A DNA stretch of 64,000 bases from Planococcus versutus (GTDB lineage: Bacteria; Bacillota; Bacilli; Bacillales_A; Planococcaceae), in the NCBI RefSeq assembly GCF_001186155.3, contig NZ_CP016540.2, positions 1,652,001-1,716,000 of the forward strand, in the 5' to 3' direction. Of the stretch, positions 32,895-43,220 are shown piece after piece. Position 1 is the first letter of the stretch, and each line of letters starts with the position of its first letter. The notes under the pieces are model-generated. The model had not been told where the DNA came from. It did no database searches and worked only from the letters and a program-made list of their open reading frames with translations. The translations under genes and the position numbers were made by a program.

Positions 32895-35041
32895 CAGTCT
32901 ATCACTTCCTCGTAACCAAGACGCACGTAAATCTCACTAATAACTTTTTGTGCGGCAACAGGAATGACCGTTCCAGGACCAAAAATAGCACTCGCTCCAT
33001 TTTTACGTAAAAACTCGTAATCTTGTGCCGGAATAACACCCCCGACAACAATTAAAATGTCATCACGTCCAATTTTTTCTAGTTCTGCTTTTAAATCTGG
33101 AACCAGTGTCATGTGTCCTGCAGCAAGAGAACTAACACCTATCACGTGAACATCATTTTCCACTGCTTGCTGGGCTGTTTCAGCAGGCGTTTGGAATAAC
33201 GGACCAATATCAACGTCAAAACCTAAATCAGCAAATGCTGTCGCAATAACTTTTGCTCCACGATCATGTCCGTCTTGTCCCATTTTAGCAATTAAAATAC
33301 GTGGACGACGCCCTTCATTTTCAATAAAATCTTCTGTCATTTCTTTGACGATTTCCATTTCTTGTTGGTTAGAGAAATTCGAACTATAAACACCACTCAC
33401 AGAACGAATCACTGCTTTATGTCTTCCAGATACTTTTTCAATGGCATCAGAAATTTCACCAAGTGATGCTCGGTGCCGTGCCGCTTCAATCGCACAAGCC
33501 AGTATATTGTCTTTCCCTGTTTCTGCTGCTTGCGTTAATTTTTTTAGCGCTTTTGTTACTTTTTCGCTATCTCGCTCTGCTTTCATGCGATTTAGTCGCT
33601 CAATTTGCGTTTTGCGGACCATCGTATTATCAATATTTAAAATATCGATTGGATCTTCTTGATCTAGACGATGACGGTTAACTCCAATAATGGTTTCTTC
33701 GTTGGAATCAATCTGAGCTTGTTTTTTCGCAGCTGCTTCTTCAATACGCATTTTGGGCAAGCCAGTTTCAATTGCTTTCGCCATTCCTCCGAGTTCTTCC
33801 ACTTCTTCAATCAATTCCCATGCTTTTTCTACTAATTCTTTTGTTAATGACTCGACATAGTACGAGCCACCCCATGGATCAATCACATTGGTCATCATTG
33901 TTTCTTCTTGAAGAAATAATTGCGTATTACGTGCTATTCTTGCCGAAAAATCGGTTGGTAACGCAATTGCTTCATCAAGCGCATTGGTATGAAGCGATTG
34001 TGTATGTCCCATTGCTGCTGCATTCGCTTCAACTAAAGTACGTGTGACATTATTAAATGGATCTTGTTCCGTTAAACTCCAACCTGAAGTTTGAGAATGC
34101 GTTCGCAACGCCAATGCTTTGCTATTTTTTGGATCAAAAGTTTTCATCATTTTCGCCCAAATTTCGCGGCCTGCACGCATTTTAGCAATTTCCATGAAAT
34201 AATTCATTCCAATACCCCAAAAGAAAGACAAACGCGGTGCAAAATGATCAATATCGATTCCAGCCGCAAGACCTGTACGAACGTACTCAAGACCATCAGC
34301 AAGAGTATAAGCTAATTCTAAATCGGCTGTTGCGCCTGCCTCTTGAATATGGTAGCCAGAAATTGATATTGAGTTGAATTTCGGCATATGATTGGACGTG
34401 TATTTAAAGATATCAGCAATAATTTGCATCGACATTGCTGGTGGATAAATATACGTATTTCGAACCATGTATTCTTTTAAGATATCGTTTTGAATCGTAC
34501 CTGCTAATTGGTCCGGAGAAACCCCTTGTTCTTCAGCGGCAACGATAAAGAACGCCATAATAGGTACAACTGCTCCATTCATTGTCATTGATACAGACAT
34601 TTGATCTAATGGAATTCCATTAAACAAAATCTTCATGTCTTCCACGCTATCAATGGCAACGCCTGCTTTTCCTACATCTCCAACTACGCGTTCATGATCT
34701 GAATCATAGCCACGGTGTGTTGCTAAGTCAAAAGCTACAGACAATCCTTTTTGTCCCATTGCTAAGTTGCGGCGATAAAAGGCATTACTTTCTTCTGCAG
34801 TTGAAAACCCTGCATATTGACGAACAGTCCAAGGACGTGATACATACATAGTTGGGTATGGTCCACGAATGTTCGGTGCAAATCCCGGCATGCTTTCTTC
34901 AAAAAATTCTATATCTTTCTCTGTATAAACAGGCTTAATATCAATGCCTTCGTTAGTCATAAAAGGAGGTGTTTCATTAACTGATTGAGCAACATTCGTT
35001 AAATCACTTAAGTTTATTTTAGAAAAATCTGGCTTGGTCAT
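32894..35041 (-). CDS. mutB: Methylmalonyl-CoA mutase, large catalytic subunit
   Basis: The 715-residue protein has an N-terminal TIM barrel ([20 protein letters not shown] at about 64-83; [20 protein letters not shown] near 339) and a C-terminal cobalamin domain with [20 protein letters not shown], whose His is the lower axial ligand to B12. It converts (R)-methylmalonyl-CoA to succinyl-CoA. It follows mutA directly and overlaps meaB. The catalytic residues of the barrel are retained. Confidence 0.96.
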   Translation of the reverse strand: MTKPDFSKINLSDLTNVAQSVNETPPFMTNEGIDIKPVYTEKDIEFFEESMPGFAPNIRGPYPTMYVSRPWTVRQYAGFSTAEESNAFYRRNLAMGQKGLSVAFDLATHRGYDSDHERVVGDVGKAGVAIDSVEDMKILFNGIPLDQMSVSMTMNGAVVPIMAFFIVAAEEQGVSPDQLAGTIQNDILKEYMVRNTYIYPPAMSMQIIADIFKYTSNHMPKFNSISISGYHIQEAGATADLELAYTLADGLEYVRTGLAAGIDIDHFAPRLSFFWGIGMNYFMEIAKMRAGREIWAKMMKTFDPKNSKALALRTHSQTSGWSLTEQDPFNNVTRTLVEANAAAMGHTQSLHTNALDEAIALPTDFSARIARNTQLFLQEETMMTNVIDPWGGSYYVESLTKELVEKAWELIEEVEELGGMAKAIETGLPKMRIEEAAAKKQAQIDSNEETIIGVNRHRLDQEDPIDILNIDNTMVRKTQIERLNRMKAERDSEKVTKALKKLTQAAETGKDNILACAIEAARHRASLGEISDAIEKVSGRHKAVIRSVSGVYSSNFSNQQEMEIVKEMTEDFIENEGRRPRILIAKMGQDGHDRGAKVIATAFADLGFDVDIGPLFQTPAETAQQAVENDVHVIGVSSLAAGHMTLVPDLKAELEKIGRDDILIVVGGVIPAQDYEFLRKNGASAIFGPGTVIPVAAQKVISEIYVRLGYEEVID

Positions 35042-36736
35042 TTACAGCGACTCCTTTCCTAAAGCGAAAATCTTCTCAAGTTTCGCAGTCATATGTTTGC
35101 CAGAATAGAGCGTATCGCTAATGCCATATTGCGTCCAATCTGCTAACTCTTGTTTCGAATACTTTCCAGCAAGATCGATATTCGCTTTAGCCTTTAGCCC
35201 AGGAACTACTGATGCAATCGTTTCTTTAGATCCACATAGAACGGCATATTCAATTTTTTCATTTGTAAGAAATTGATTAATTTCTTCTGCAGTAGCTAAA
35301 TGTTTGCTTATTAAGGGTTCAATGCCACCAACTGCTAAGAAACCAGATACAAAGTCAACTTGTGCTTTACTCTTTTTTAACGGTTCTACAAGGACGATGG
35401 CTGATTTTAAGCTAGTTTTTTTGCTTTCTGCACGAAGATTTTCAAAAGGAGTTGCCAATCGTTTCGCAGTCATGTATTCCATGTGACTATCGCCAATTTT
35501 TGCATCTTTAACAGTTTCTTGAGGATTCGCGTAAATATTCGTACCAATTAATGATTGTTTGCGAGTTGCTATGTTTTTTTCTCTTTCAATCCATTTTGCT
35601 TGAATATCATCTGTTAGCCAACCTGATTTAATGACTTCCGCATACCCACCAGCTTTTTCGATTTCTAAGAAATAATTCCAAGCAGCTTCTACATATTGCT
35701 TTGTTAAGGTTTCAATAAAATACGAACCTGCCGAAGGATCCACTACATGAGAGACATGCGTTTCTTCTTTTAAGACCAGCTGCACATTACGTGCAATTCG
35801 ACGACTTGATAAATCTGGTTTTGTCAAAAAATCATGCGGATGGACAGTATGAGCATCTGTACCGCCAAGAACTGCTGCAAATGTCGAGTTTCCTGCACGC
35901 AATAAATTTACGTAAGGATCTAGTTTGGAATACGAACGGACGGACGTTTCCGTAAACAATGGCAGCGTAGGTGTTTCTTCACCAAATGCAGAACTAAATA
36001 CTTGCCACAATACACGAAATGCACGTAATTTCGCAATTTCTTGAAAAAATTGCGTGTCTACCGCAAAGCGAATCCACGTATTTTTTGCAACACTTGTAAA
36101 GTCACCGTCTGCCATACGTTCTGAAAGAATACTAAGTGCAACGCCAAGTTCATGTATCGCCGTTCCACCAGCATGATGGATTGGAATGGTATCTACCAAT
36201 TGTGTACGAACATTTTCTGGCGCTTCCACAGTATCTTCTGAAAAAATAACGCCTTGTACTTTTGAAAGTTGCTGTGGATTTACAAAATCAAAAACATGTA
36301 AAATATGTTGATCATCACTCGTTAATTTAAAATAAATTGGGTATTGAACAATCATTTCTGCTAGATCTATTAATTGTTTGTCTGTCCACTCAAATTTACT
36401 GAAACCCGTATAGACAACGGTTTCATTTCCACGCAGAATATCATCTTTCATCAGTGCCAAGTATTCTTCAGCAGAATCTGCTGTTACTTCTTGAGAAACA
36501 AGCCAGCTTGGCTGATGCTTGCCGCGTTGAATAGCCGCTACTTGAGCAGGTATATAACGATCTAATTTGTCCAGCATTGCTTTTGTGTATAACGGTTCGA
36601 GTGTAATGTCTTCGATTGTGGATGTTTTTAACGTTTCCTCAAAAGGTTTACCATTGATCGCTTTTTCAGCAGCTTCTTGCCAGTCGTTATATGTATGCGT
36701 CGGAAAATTGATGTTTTTCATAGATTCGATTGTCAC
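35042..36736 (-). CDS. mutA: Methylmalonyl-CoA mutase, small subunit
   Basis: The 564-residue protein is related to MutB but lacks the DxHxxG cobalamin ligand in its C-terminal Rossmann-like domain. It keeps the barrel outline (THVSHVVDPSAGSYFIETLT corresponds to a MutB motif). Such subunits are structural partners of the catalytic MutB. The GTG start follows GGAGGGACTAGT. It heads mutA-mutB-meaB, about 100 bp after the bkd operon terminator. Valine and isoleucine breakdown by the bkd genes supplies the propionyl-CoA. Confidence 0.93.
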   Translation of the reverse strand: MTIESMKNINFPTHTYNDWQEAAEKAINGKPFEETLKTSTIEDITLEPLYTKAMLDKLDRYIPAQVAAIQRGKHQPSWLVSQEVTADSAEEYLALMKDDILRGNETVVYTGFSKFEWTDKQLIDLAEMIVQYPIYFKLTSDDQHILHVFDFVNPQQLSKVQGVIFSEDTVEAPENVRTQLVDTIPIHHAGGTAIHELGVALSILSERMADGDFTSVAKNTWIRFAVDTQFFQEIAKLRAFRVLWQVFSSAFGEETPTLPLFTETSVRSYSKLDPYVNLLRAGNSTFAAVLGGTDAHTVHPHDFLTKPDLSSRRIARNVQLVLKEETHVSHVVDPSAGSYFIETLTKQYVEAAWNYFLEIEKAGGYAEVIKSGWLTDDIQAKWIEREKNIATRKQSLIGTNIYANPQETVKDAKIGDSHMEYMTAKRLATPFENLRAESKKTSLKSAIVLVEPLKKSKAQVDFVSGFLAVGGIEPLISKHLATAEEINQFLTNEKIEYAVLCGSKETIASVVPGLKAKANIDLAGKYSKQELADWTQYGISDTLYSGKHMTAKLEKIFALGKESL

Positions 36737-36805
36737 ACTAGTCCCTCCTTAAAAGGCTTTCTATCTTCATCTTACCCGAATAGAGACTGACATTAAAGAA
36801 GAAAA

Positions 36806-36829
36806 GCTAGAAGTCCAAGGACTTCTAGC
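36806..36829 (-). terminator. Terminator of the bkd operon
   Basis: GCTAGAAGTCC and GGACTTCTAGC form a perfect 11-bp stem with a 2-nt minimal loop (arms can open to a larger loop). On the - strand it is followed by TTTTCTTC. It lies just after the bkdB stop. Confidence 0.8.
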
Positions 36830-36834
36830 AATTG

Positions 36835-38148
36835 TTAATACACAGATGTATTTTCTTTAGACATGTTTTCTAAAATTTCTTTCACGCGAGCTAAAAATTG
36901 TCCACAAACAAGACCATCTAGCACTCGGTGATCTAACGATAAGCAAAGATTAACCATGTCACGTGCAGCGATCATGCCGTTGTCCATAATAACAGGACGT
37001 TTAACGATTGATTCGACTTGCATAATTGCAGCTTGTGGATGATTAATGATTCCCATCGATTGTACAGAGCCGAATGACCCAGTATTATTCACGGTGAATG
37101 TTCCACCTTGCATATCCGCAGACTTTAATTTACCTGAACGTGCTTTAAGTGCAAGCTCATTTACTTCTTTGCCAATGCCTTTAACTGATTTTTCATCAGA
37201 ATTTTTAATAACCGGCACAAACAAAGCACTATCAGACGCTACGGCAATTGAAATATTAATATCTTTTTTCTGGATAATTTTATCGCCAGCCCACATGGAG
37301 TTCATCATTGGGAATTCTTTTAATGCTTGTGAAACAGCTTTAACAAAGAAAGCGAAGTACGTAATATTAAATCCTTCTTTTTTCTTGAATTCGCCTTTGA
37401 TGGAATCACGGTATTGAACCAAATTTGTGACATCTACCTCAATCATCATCCACGCATGCGGTGCTTCGTGTTTACTTTTCAGCATGTTGGCAGCAATTGC
37501 TTTGCGCACGCCGGAAACTGGGATCTCGATATCGCCTTCGGCACTTTCGATTGGAGCTGAAGTCGCTTTTGGCGCAGCAGCAGGTGTTGACGGTTGAGCT
37601 GCAGGTTGTTCTTGTTGCGCAGGAGCCGCTTGAGCTACCGGTGCATCTCCAGCTTTTGGAATATTACCGCTGTCAATTAACTTCATCAAATCTTTACGCG
37701 TGATGCGCCCTTCGTTACCTGAGCCTTCAACTTGTGTTAAATCAATGTCGTTATATTGAGCTAACCGTAAGACAGCTGGTGAATAGCGCCCTTTTGCTCC
37801 AGATGGTTTAGCTGGAGTTGCAGAAGCTTTTGGTTCTGCTGATTGCGCTTCTGGTGCTTTTTCTTTAGTAGCTGTTTTTTCTTCAGTCGGTGCCTCAGCG
37901 CTGCCACCTTCTGTTTCAATAGTGCAGACGATTTCACCTACTGCTAATGTTTCACCTTCAGAAGCAATTAATTCTTTAATGGTTCCTGTGAAAGAAGACG
38001 GAACTTCCGCTGTTACTTTATCTGTATTGACTTCGGCAAGCGGGTCGTATTTGTTTACATGATCACCTGGTTGAACTAACCATTTTTCAATGGTTCCTTC
38101 TGTTACACTTTCACCCAGTTGAGGCATTTTGATATTTTCAATAGCCAA
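36835..38148 (-). CDS. bkdB: Branched-chain 2-oxoacid dehydrogenase E2 (dihydrolipoyl acyltransferase)
   Basis: The 437-residue protein has one N-terminal lipoyl domain with the lipoylated Lys in EVNTDKVTAEVPSSF (about residue 44), an Ala/Pro/Glu-rich linker, a peripheral subunit-binding domain (RYSPAVLRLAQYNDIDLTQV), a second linker, and a catalytic domain ending in SLDHRVLDG, with the active-site His. It passes acyl groups to CoA in the branched-chain complex. It is separated from bkdAB by 350 bp of intergenic repeats, unusual in an otherwise tight operon. Confidence 0.95.
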   Translation of the reverse strand: MAIENIKMPQLGESVTEGTIEKWLVQPGDHVNKYDPLAEVNTDKVTAEVPSSFTGTIKELIASEGETLAVGEIVCTIETEGGSAEAPTEEKTATKEKAPEAQSAEPKASATPAKPSGAKGRYSPAVLRLAQYNDIDLTQVEGSGNEGRITRKDLMKLIDSGNIPKAGDAPVAQAAPAQQEQPAAQPSTPAAAPKATSAPIESAEGDIEIPVSGVRKAIAANMLKSKHEAPHAWMMIEVDVTNLVQYRDSIKGEFKKKEGFNITYFAFFVKAVSQALKEFPMMNSMWAGDKIIQKKDINISIAVASDSALFVPVIKNSDEKSVKGIGKEVNELALKARSGKLKSADMQGGTFTVNNTGSFGSVQSMGIINHPQAAIMQVESIVKRPVIMDNGMIAARDMVNLCLSLDHRVLDGLVCGQFLARVKEILENMSKENTSVY

Positions 38149-38189
38149 GGGAACTCCTCCTTTACTTGTTGTTCAGTTTTGTGTTTTTT

Positions 38190-38255
38190 TACTTAAGCCG
38201 CTCCGGCTGTGCGTCTTTTGCCCGTCGAATCTACACGGGCGCTTACGCTTTTCTT
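38190..38255 (+). repeat. Partial copy of the roughly 122-bp intergenic repeat
   Basis: This degenerate piece contains CCGGCTGTGCG and GCCCGTCGAATCTACACGGG followed by CGCTTACGCTTTTCTT, shared with the full unit at 38379. It lies between bkdAB and bkdB. Confidence 0.6.
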
Positions 38256-38378
38256 GTCTAGTTTCACCGGCCAACTCCTCGGGTCATAAGTCACTTTGGC
38301 TGTGCGGCTAAAAAGACGCCGCTTCGCCAATGCGCCTTATGCCTGCCGGAGCTGTGCGGCCGGTTCAACTTTTCTTTT
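38256..38378 (+). repeat. Intergenic repeat unit, copy 1
   Basis: A 123-bp unit begins GTCTAGTTTCACCGG and contains GGGTCATAAGTCACTTTGG, GCTGTGCGGC and GACGCCGCTTCGCC. It ends in a pyrimidine-rich CTTTTCTTTT. It is tandem with the next copy. The internal GCGGC/GCCGC elements can form a hairpin. Confidence 0.75.
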
Positions 38379-38498
38379 GTCTAGCTTCAGCGCCCAGATT
38401 CTAGGGTCATAAGCCACTCTGGCTGTGCGGCAAAAAACGCCGCTTCGCCAGTGTGTCTTACGCCCGTCGAATCTAGATGGGCGCTTACGCTTTTCTTT
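38379..38498 (+). repeat. Intergenic repeat unit, copy 2
   Basis: The unit begins GTCTAGCTTCAGCGCC and carries AGGGTCATAAGCCACTCTGG, TGTGCGGC, CGCCGCTTCGCC and GCCCGTCGAATCTAGATGGG, ending CTTACGCTTTTC. It is the clearest copy. It ends at the bkdAB stop codon. A related copy in opposite orientation is at 63676-63799. Confidence 0.8.
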
Positions 38499-39482
38499 TT
38501 AAAATTCTGCTAGTTCTCTCATTGCTTTTTCTACTTTGTCTGGGTTGATCATGAAGAATTTCTCCATGGTTGGCGCATAAGCCATTGCTGGAATATCTGG
38601 TCCTGCTAGACGTTTAATTGGAGCATCCAATTCGAATAGGCAGTTTTCAGCAATAATAGCCGCTACTTCCCCAATAATGCTTCCTTCTTTATTGTCTTCT
38701 GTGACTAATAGCACTTTCCCCGTTTTCTTCGCAGCTTCAATAATGCCGTCTTTATCCAATGGATAAATTGTACGCAAGTCCAGAATATGAGCAGAAATTC
38801 CATCTTCTGCAAGACGTTCTGCAGCTTGAAGTGCAAAGTGAACAGCTAAACCGTAAGTGATGACCGTAATATCTTCACCTTCACGTTTAACGTCTGCTTT
38901 ACCGATTTCGATTGTATAATCTTCTTCTGGTACTTCGCCTTTGATCAACCGATACGCGCGTTTGTGTTCAAAGAACATCACTGGATCTTCGTCGCGAATT
39001 GCTGCTTTTAAAAGACCTTTAGCATCGTATGGAGTAGAAGGAATAACAATTTTCAAGCCAGGCTGGTTCGCAAAAATCGCTTCTACAGACTGTGAGTGAT
39101 AAAGGGCACCGTGGACGCCTCCGCCAAATGGTGCACGGAAAACAATTGGGCATGTCCAATCGTTATTTGAACGGTAACGAATACGAGAAGCTTCAGAAAT
39201 AATTTGGTTAACTGCAGGCATGATAAAATCTGCAAACTGCATTTCTGCGATTGGACGTAATCCATACATTGCTGCTCCAATACCAACACCGGCAATTGCC
39301 GATTCTGCAAGCGGTGTATCTAATACACGATCTTCTCCGAATTGATCGTAAAGACCTTGTGTGGCTTTAAAAACGCCACCTTTTTTACCAACGTCTTCTC
39401 CGAGAACAAAGACGTTTTCGTCACGTTCCATTTCTTCTTTCATGGCAAGCGTGATGGCATCAATATAAGACATAATAGCCAT
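38499..39482 (-). CDS. bkdAB: Branched-chain 2-oxoacid dehydrogenase E1 beta
   Basis: The 327-residue transketolase-like subunit has FVLGEDVGKKGGVFKATQGL near residue 25 and DTPLAESAIAGVGIGAAMYG near 55, typical of E1 beta. It forms the thiamine diphosphate site with E1 alpha. Its ATG overlaps the bkdAA stop. It decarboxylates 2-oxo acids from valine, leucine and isoleucine, making precursors of branched fatty acids. Confidence 0.95.
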   Translation of the reverse strand: MAIMSYIDAITLAMKEEMERDENVFVLGEDVGKKGGVFKATQGLYDQFGEDRVLDTPLAESAIAGVGIGAAMYGLRPIAEMQFADFIMPAVNQIISEASRIRYRSNNDWTCPIVFRAPFGGGVHGALYHSQSVEAIFANQPGLKIVIPSTPYDAKGLLKAAIRDEDPVMFFEHKRAYRLIKGEVPEEDYTIEIGKADVKREGEDITVITYGLAVHFALQAAERLAEDGISAHILDLRTIYPLDKDGIIEAAKKTGKVLLVTEDNKEGSIIGEVAAIIAENCLFELDAPIKRLAGPDIPAMAYAPTMEKFFMINPDKVEKAMRELAEF

Positions 39483-40486
39483 TATTCGTCTCCTCCTTCT
39501 TCGGCATAGACATACTTCATTGCATCTTCTGGTTTTGCGTATGGAGCTTCTTCGGCATAATCAGTCGCTTCATTGACGATCAGCATGATGCGCTCATTGA
39601 TTTCTTTTTCAATTTCATCTGTCATAATATTATTTTCTTTTAGGTAAGCACCAAATGTCAAAATCGGATCTGTTGATTTTTGGGCTGCTAATTCGTCTGC
39701 TGAACGGTACTGACGGTGATCATCATCCGAAGAGTGAGCTGTCATTCGTTCGGAAACGGTCTCGATTAAACTTGGGCCTTCACCACGACGAGCACGGTCA
39801 GCCGCTTCTTTTACATGTTTGTAAACTTCAATCGGATCATTGCCATCAATCGTTACACCTGGCATCCCATAGCCAATTGCACGATCTGAAACGTTTTTGC
39901 AAGCTAATTGGCGTTCAACTGGTACAGAAATTGCGTATTTATTGTTTTCAACCATGATGATAACTGGTAATTTGTGAACACCGGCAAAGTTCATGCCTTC
40001 GTGGAAATCGCCTTGGTTAGACGAACCTTCACCAAGTGTTGTAAATGTAATGAAATCTTTTTGCTTCATCTTACCTGCAAGAGCAACACCTACTGCGTGA
40101 GGCAATTGTGTAGTAACAGGTGAAGATCCTGTGATGATGCGATTACTTTTTTGACCAAAATGACCGGGCATTTGACGTCCACCTGAGTTTGGGTCTTCTG
40201 CTTTAGCGAAAGCTGAAAGCATCAACTCTTTTGGCGTCATACCAAAATGAAGAACCACACCAATGTCGCGGTAATAAGGTGCGATATAATCTTTCGTATT
40301 GTCCAGTGCAAAAGCCGCTCCTACTTGAGCTGCTTCTTGACCTTGACATGAAATTACGAAAGGAATTTTTCCAGCACGGTTTAATAGCCACATACGCTCA
40401 TCTACACGTCGAGCCATTAACATCGTTTCATACATTTTTAGAACATCATCATTGGTCAAACCAATTTCTTCGTGTTTCGTAGCCAT
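39482..40486 (-). CDS. bkdAA: Branched-chain 2-oxoacid dehydrogenase E1 alpha
   Basis: The 334-residue subunit has the thiamine diphosphate motif GEGSSNQGDFHEGMNFAGVH with the downstream Asn (ENNKYAISVP), and the phosphorylation-loop equivalent TAHSSDDDHRQYRS. The start is the ATG at 40486 after AAAGGGGGAAACATA, rather than an upstream codon inside lpdV. It follows lpdV by 13 bp. Confidence 0.95.
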   Translation of the reverse strand: MATKHEEIGLTNDDVLKMYETMLMARRVDERMWLLNRAGKIPFVISCQGQEAAQVGAAFALDNTKDYIAPYYRDIGVVLHFGMTPKELMLSAFAKAEDPNSGGRQMPGHFGQKSNRIITGSSPVTTQLPHAVGVALAGKMKQKDFITFTTLGEGSSNQGDFHEGMNFAGVHKLPVIIMVENNKYAISVPVERQLACKNVSDRAIGYGMPGVTIDGNDPIEVYKHVKEAADRARRGEGPSLIETVSERMTAHSSDDDHRQYRSADELAAQKSTDPILTFGAYLKENNIMTDEIEKEINERIMLIVNEATDYAEEAPYAKPEDAMKYVYAEEGGDE

Positions 40487-40499
40487 TATGTTTCCCCCT

Positions 40500-41927
40500 T
40501 TAACTGTGGATTGCTTTTCCATCTACTGCTAATGCTGCTTCGCCCATTACTTCTGAAAGTGTTGGATGCGGATGGATTGTTTCAGCGATTTCCCAAGGTG
40601 TTGCGTCGAGTACCATTGCCAGACCTGCTTCAGAAATCATATCTGTTACATGTGGACCGATCATATGCACACCAAGAATATCATTTGTTTTTTTGTCTGC
40701 GATAATTTTTACAAATCCATCAGACTCGCCGTAGACCAATGCTTTACCAATTGCTTTAAACGAGAACTTGCCGACTTTCACATCGTGCCCTTTTTCTTTT
40801 GCTTGTTCTTCTGTAATCCCGACACTTGCTGCTTCCGGACTAGAATAAACACAACGTGACACTAAATCATAATCGATGGCATGTGGGTTATTGCCTTTAA
40901 TGTGTTCGATGGCTGTGATGCCCTCGTGTGAAGCAACATGCGCTAATTGAAGGCCACCAATTACATCTCCGATTGCATAAATATGGGATTCTTTTGTTTG
41001 GAATGACTTTTTCACTTGAATAAAGCCCTTTTCAACGATAATATCTGTGTTTTCAATACCAATGTTTTCAACGTTTGCTTGACGGCCAACAGATACAAGC
41101 ATTTTTTCAGCAGAAAAACTTTCGTTCTTGCCGTTGATCTCTGCTTGAATTGTTACACCGTTTTCACCGGTTTCTAAGGTGTCAGCCATTACTTTTGCAC
41201 TTGTCACAAACTTAACGCCTTTTTTCTTCAACAGTTTCATCATTTCTTTCGAAACATCTTTATCTTCTGTCGGAATGATCCGGTCTGCGTATTCAATAAC
41301 AGTTACATCAACACCAAAATCGTTAAGCATTGAGGCCCATTCGATTCCGATAACGCCACCACCAACGATTAAAATAGATTGTGGCAAACTTTCCATTTTC
41401 AATGCCTCGTCTGAACTCATGACAAATTCGCCATCAATTGTTAATCCAGGCAACGTACGTGGACGTGATCCTGTTGCAACAATTACGTTATTCGGAATTA
41501 ACATTTCGTTTTCTTCACCGTTATTCATTTCAACAGAAATCGTTCCTGCGTTTGGCGAGAAAATCGACGGTCCGAGAATGCGGCCAATGCCTTCATAAAC
41601 ATCAATTTTACCTTTTTTCATCAATCCTTGCACACCTGCGTGCAATTGATCAACAATACTTTGTTTGCGCTGTTGAACGCGCGCAAAATCTAAAGTTACT
41701 TCGCCTGTTTGAACACCAAAATCAACTGCATGATTTTTAGTTGTGGAGTAAACTTCAGCGCTGCGAAGTAATGCTTTACTTGGAATACAACCTCTATGTA
41801 AGCAAGTGCCTCCCATTTCGGCTTTTTCAACAATAGCTGTTTTTAACCCTAGTTGCGCAGAGCGAATAGCAGCTACGTAACCACCTGTTCCTCCACCTAA
41901 AATAACAACATCATAATTTTGAGCCAT
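40500..41927 (-). CDS. lpdV: Dihydrolipoyl dehydrogenase of the branched-chain complex (E3)
   Basis: The 475-residue flavoprotein has the FAD motif DVVILGGGTGGYVAA, the redox disulfide GGTCLHRGCIPSKALLRSAE, an NAD motif (LIVGGGVIGIEWASMLNDFG), and the C-terminal HPHPTLSE with the catalytic His. It reoxidises lipoamide. The ATG at 41927 follows AAAAGGAGGAAAAATCC; the frame extending to 41987 is not supported. It lies downstream of buk. Confidence 0.95.
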   Translation of the reverse strand: MAQNYDVVILGGGTGGYVAAIRSAQLGLKTAIVEKAEMGGTCLHRGCIPSKALLRSAEVYSTTKNHAVDFGVQTGEVTLDFARVQQRKQSIVDQLHAGVQGLMKKGKIDVYEGIGRILGPSIFSPNAGTISVEMNNGEENEMLIPNNVIVATGSRPRTLPGLTIDGEFVMSSDEALKMESLPQSILIVGGGVIGIEWASMLNDFGVDVTVIEYADRIIPTEDKDVSKEMMKLLKKKGVKFVTSAKVMADTLETGENGVTIQAEINGKNESFSAEKMLVSVGRQANVENIGIENTDIIVEKGFIQVKKSFQTKESHIYAIGDVIGGLQLAHVASHEGITAIEHIKGNNPHAIDYDLVSRCVYSSPEAASVGITEEQAKEKGHDVKVGKFSFKAIGKALVYGESDGFVKIIADKKTNDILGVHMIGPHVTDMISEAGLAMVLDATPWEIAETIHPHPTLSEVMGEAALAVDGKAIHS

Positions 41928-41987
41928 GGATTTTTCCTCCTTTTTATTCACATTAATTAAATTTTTTAAAAAAATTAATTTATTCAT

Positions 41988-43073
41988 TCATTGAAACGAA
42001 TAAGTTTTTGCTTGTTCGATTCCATTTAATACCCGCACAGCTCCTTCAGCCAATGCTTGAAGCTCATTCTCACCCGGTTGAATTTCAACATCTGCAATCC
42101 AATTGACCCGTTCAATAATGGCTTCTACAAAGCTTTTGCCGTGAGCCAAACCGCCAGTTAAAATAATAGCATCTACTTGTCCTTTTAAAACGGTACTGAC
42201 AGCACCAATTTCTCGAGCAATTTGATAAGCCATTGCTTGATAAATCAATTCTGCTTTTGTATCTCCAGCTAAAATGCGTTTTTCGATTCTCACTACATCT
42301 TTCGTTTCAAGATAAGCAACCAATCCACTTTCTCTAATTAGTTTTTTCATTATTTCAGAACGGCTATACTGTCCCGAAAAACACAAATCCACTAAACTGC
42401 CTGCAGGTATGGTTCCTGCTCGCTCGAGACTAAATGGGCCGTCGCCATGCAAGCCGTTGTTGACATCAATAACGCGTCCTTTTTGATGTGCTCCAACTGT
42501 TATTCCTGAACCCATATGAGCGACAACTAAATTTACGTCTTCATAAGCACGTCCAGTTTTATGCGCATACTTTCGAGCTACAGCTTTTTGGTTGAGCGCA
42601 TGAAAAATGGATTTCCGTTCTATAGAAGAAAAACCGGATATGCGTGCAATTGGTTCTAGTTCATCTACAACCACCGGATCGACAATAAAAGCGGGAATAT
42701 TTAGTCCACTAGCAATGTCATGAGCAAGAATACCACCTAAATTAGAAGCATGTTGTCCTGAATAGCCGTCGTTTAAATCCTTCATCATTTCCTCGTTCAC
42801 TTCGTATGTTCCACCTTTGATTGGGCGTAACAAACCACCTCTTCCGCACACCGCTGCTAAATTTGAAACATTCATACATTCTTCATCCAATGCTTCCAAA
42901 ATAGCATTTTTTCTGTATACATGCTGTTTTGCAATACTTGGAAATGCATTAATAGCTGCTATTTCGTGGTGTATGGTTTTTTCCATAATTAAGATTTCGT
43001 TATCAAAAACGCCAACTTTAGTCCAAGTAGATGCTGGGTTGATTACTAGTATACGATTCGATTGCTCTGGCAT
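41988..43073 (-). CDS. buk: Butyrate kinase (branched-chain fatty acid kinase)
   Basis: The 361-residue acetokinase-superfamily protein has [20 protein letters not shown] at the N-terminus and [20 protein letters not shown] in the middle. It makes ATP from acyl phosphates, following the Ptb reaction. In bkd clusters Ptb and Buk interconvert branched acyl-CoA and free acids. The ATG follows GGGGGAGAACGT. A hairpin upstream (43121-43157) may dampen read-through from bcd. Confidence 0.95.
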   Translation of the reverse strand: MPEQSNRILVINPASTWTKVGVFDNEILIMEKTIHHEIAAINAFPSIAKQHVYRKNAILEALDEECMNVSNLAAVCGRGGLLRPIKGGTYEVNEEMMKDLNDGYSGQHASNLGGILAHDIASGLNIPAFIVDPVVVDELEPIARISGFSSIERKSIFHALNQKAVARKYAHKTGRAYEDVNLVVAHMGSGITVGAHQKGRVIDVNNGLHGDGPFSLERAGTIPAGSLVDLCFSGQYSRSEIMKKLIRESGLVAYLETKDVVRIEKRILAGDTKAELIYQAMAYQIAREIGAVSTVLKGQVDAIILTGGLAHGKSFVEAIIERVNWIADVEIQPGENELQALAEGAVRVLNGIEQAKTYSFQ

Positions 43074-43120
43074 ACGTTCTCCCCCTTTGGCTGTTGATCG
43101 ATTTTATGATCTCATTAACT

Positions 43121-43157
43121 AAAACAAGAAGCCAGGCGTACTTTACCTGACTTCTTG
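43121..43157 (-). terminator. Terminator or attenuator between bcd and buk
   Basis: On the - strand CAAGAAGTCAGG and CCTGGCTTCTTG pair with one mismatch, followed by TTTTAGTT. It would stop or reduce transcription from bcd into buk, splitting the cluster into two expression units. Confidence 0.6.
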
Positions 43158-43220
43158 CGGAGGCCATGCCGAGTACGGCTGAAGCGCTGCGGAACAGATT
43201 CCGTTTTGCAGTTTGGTCTT

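Noticed and set aside
38256..38498. Tandem repeats considered as a CRISPR array
   Set aside because: Units are about 122 bp, adjacent, imperfect, with no unique spacers and no cas genes.
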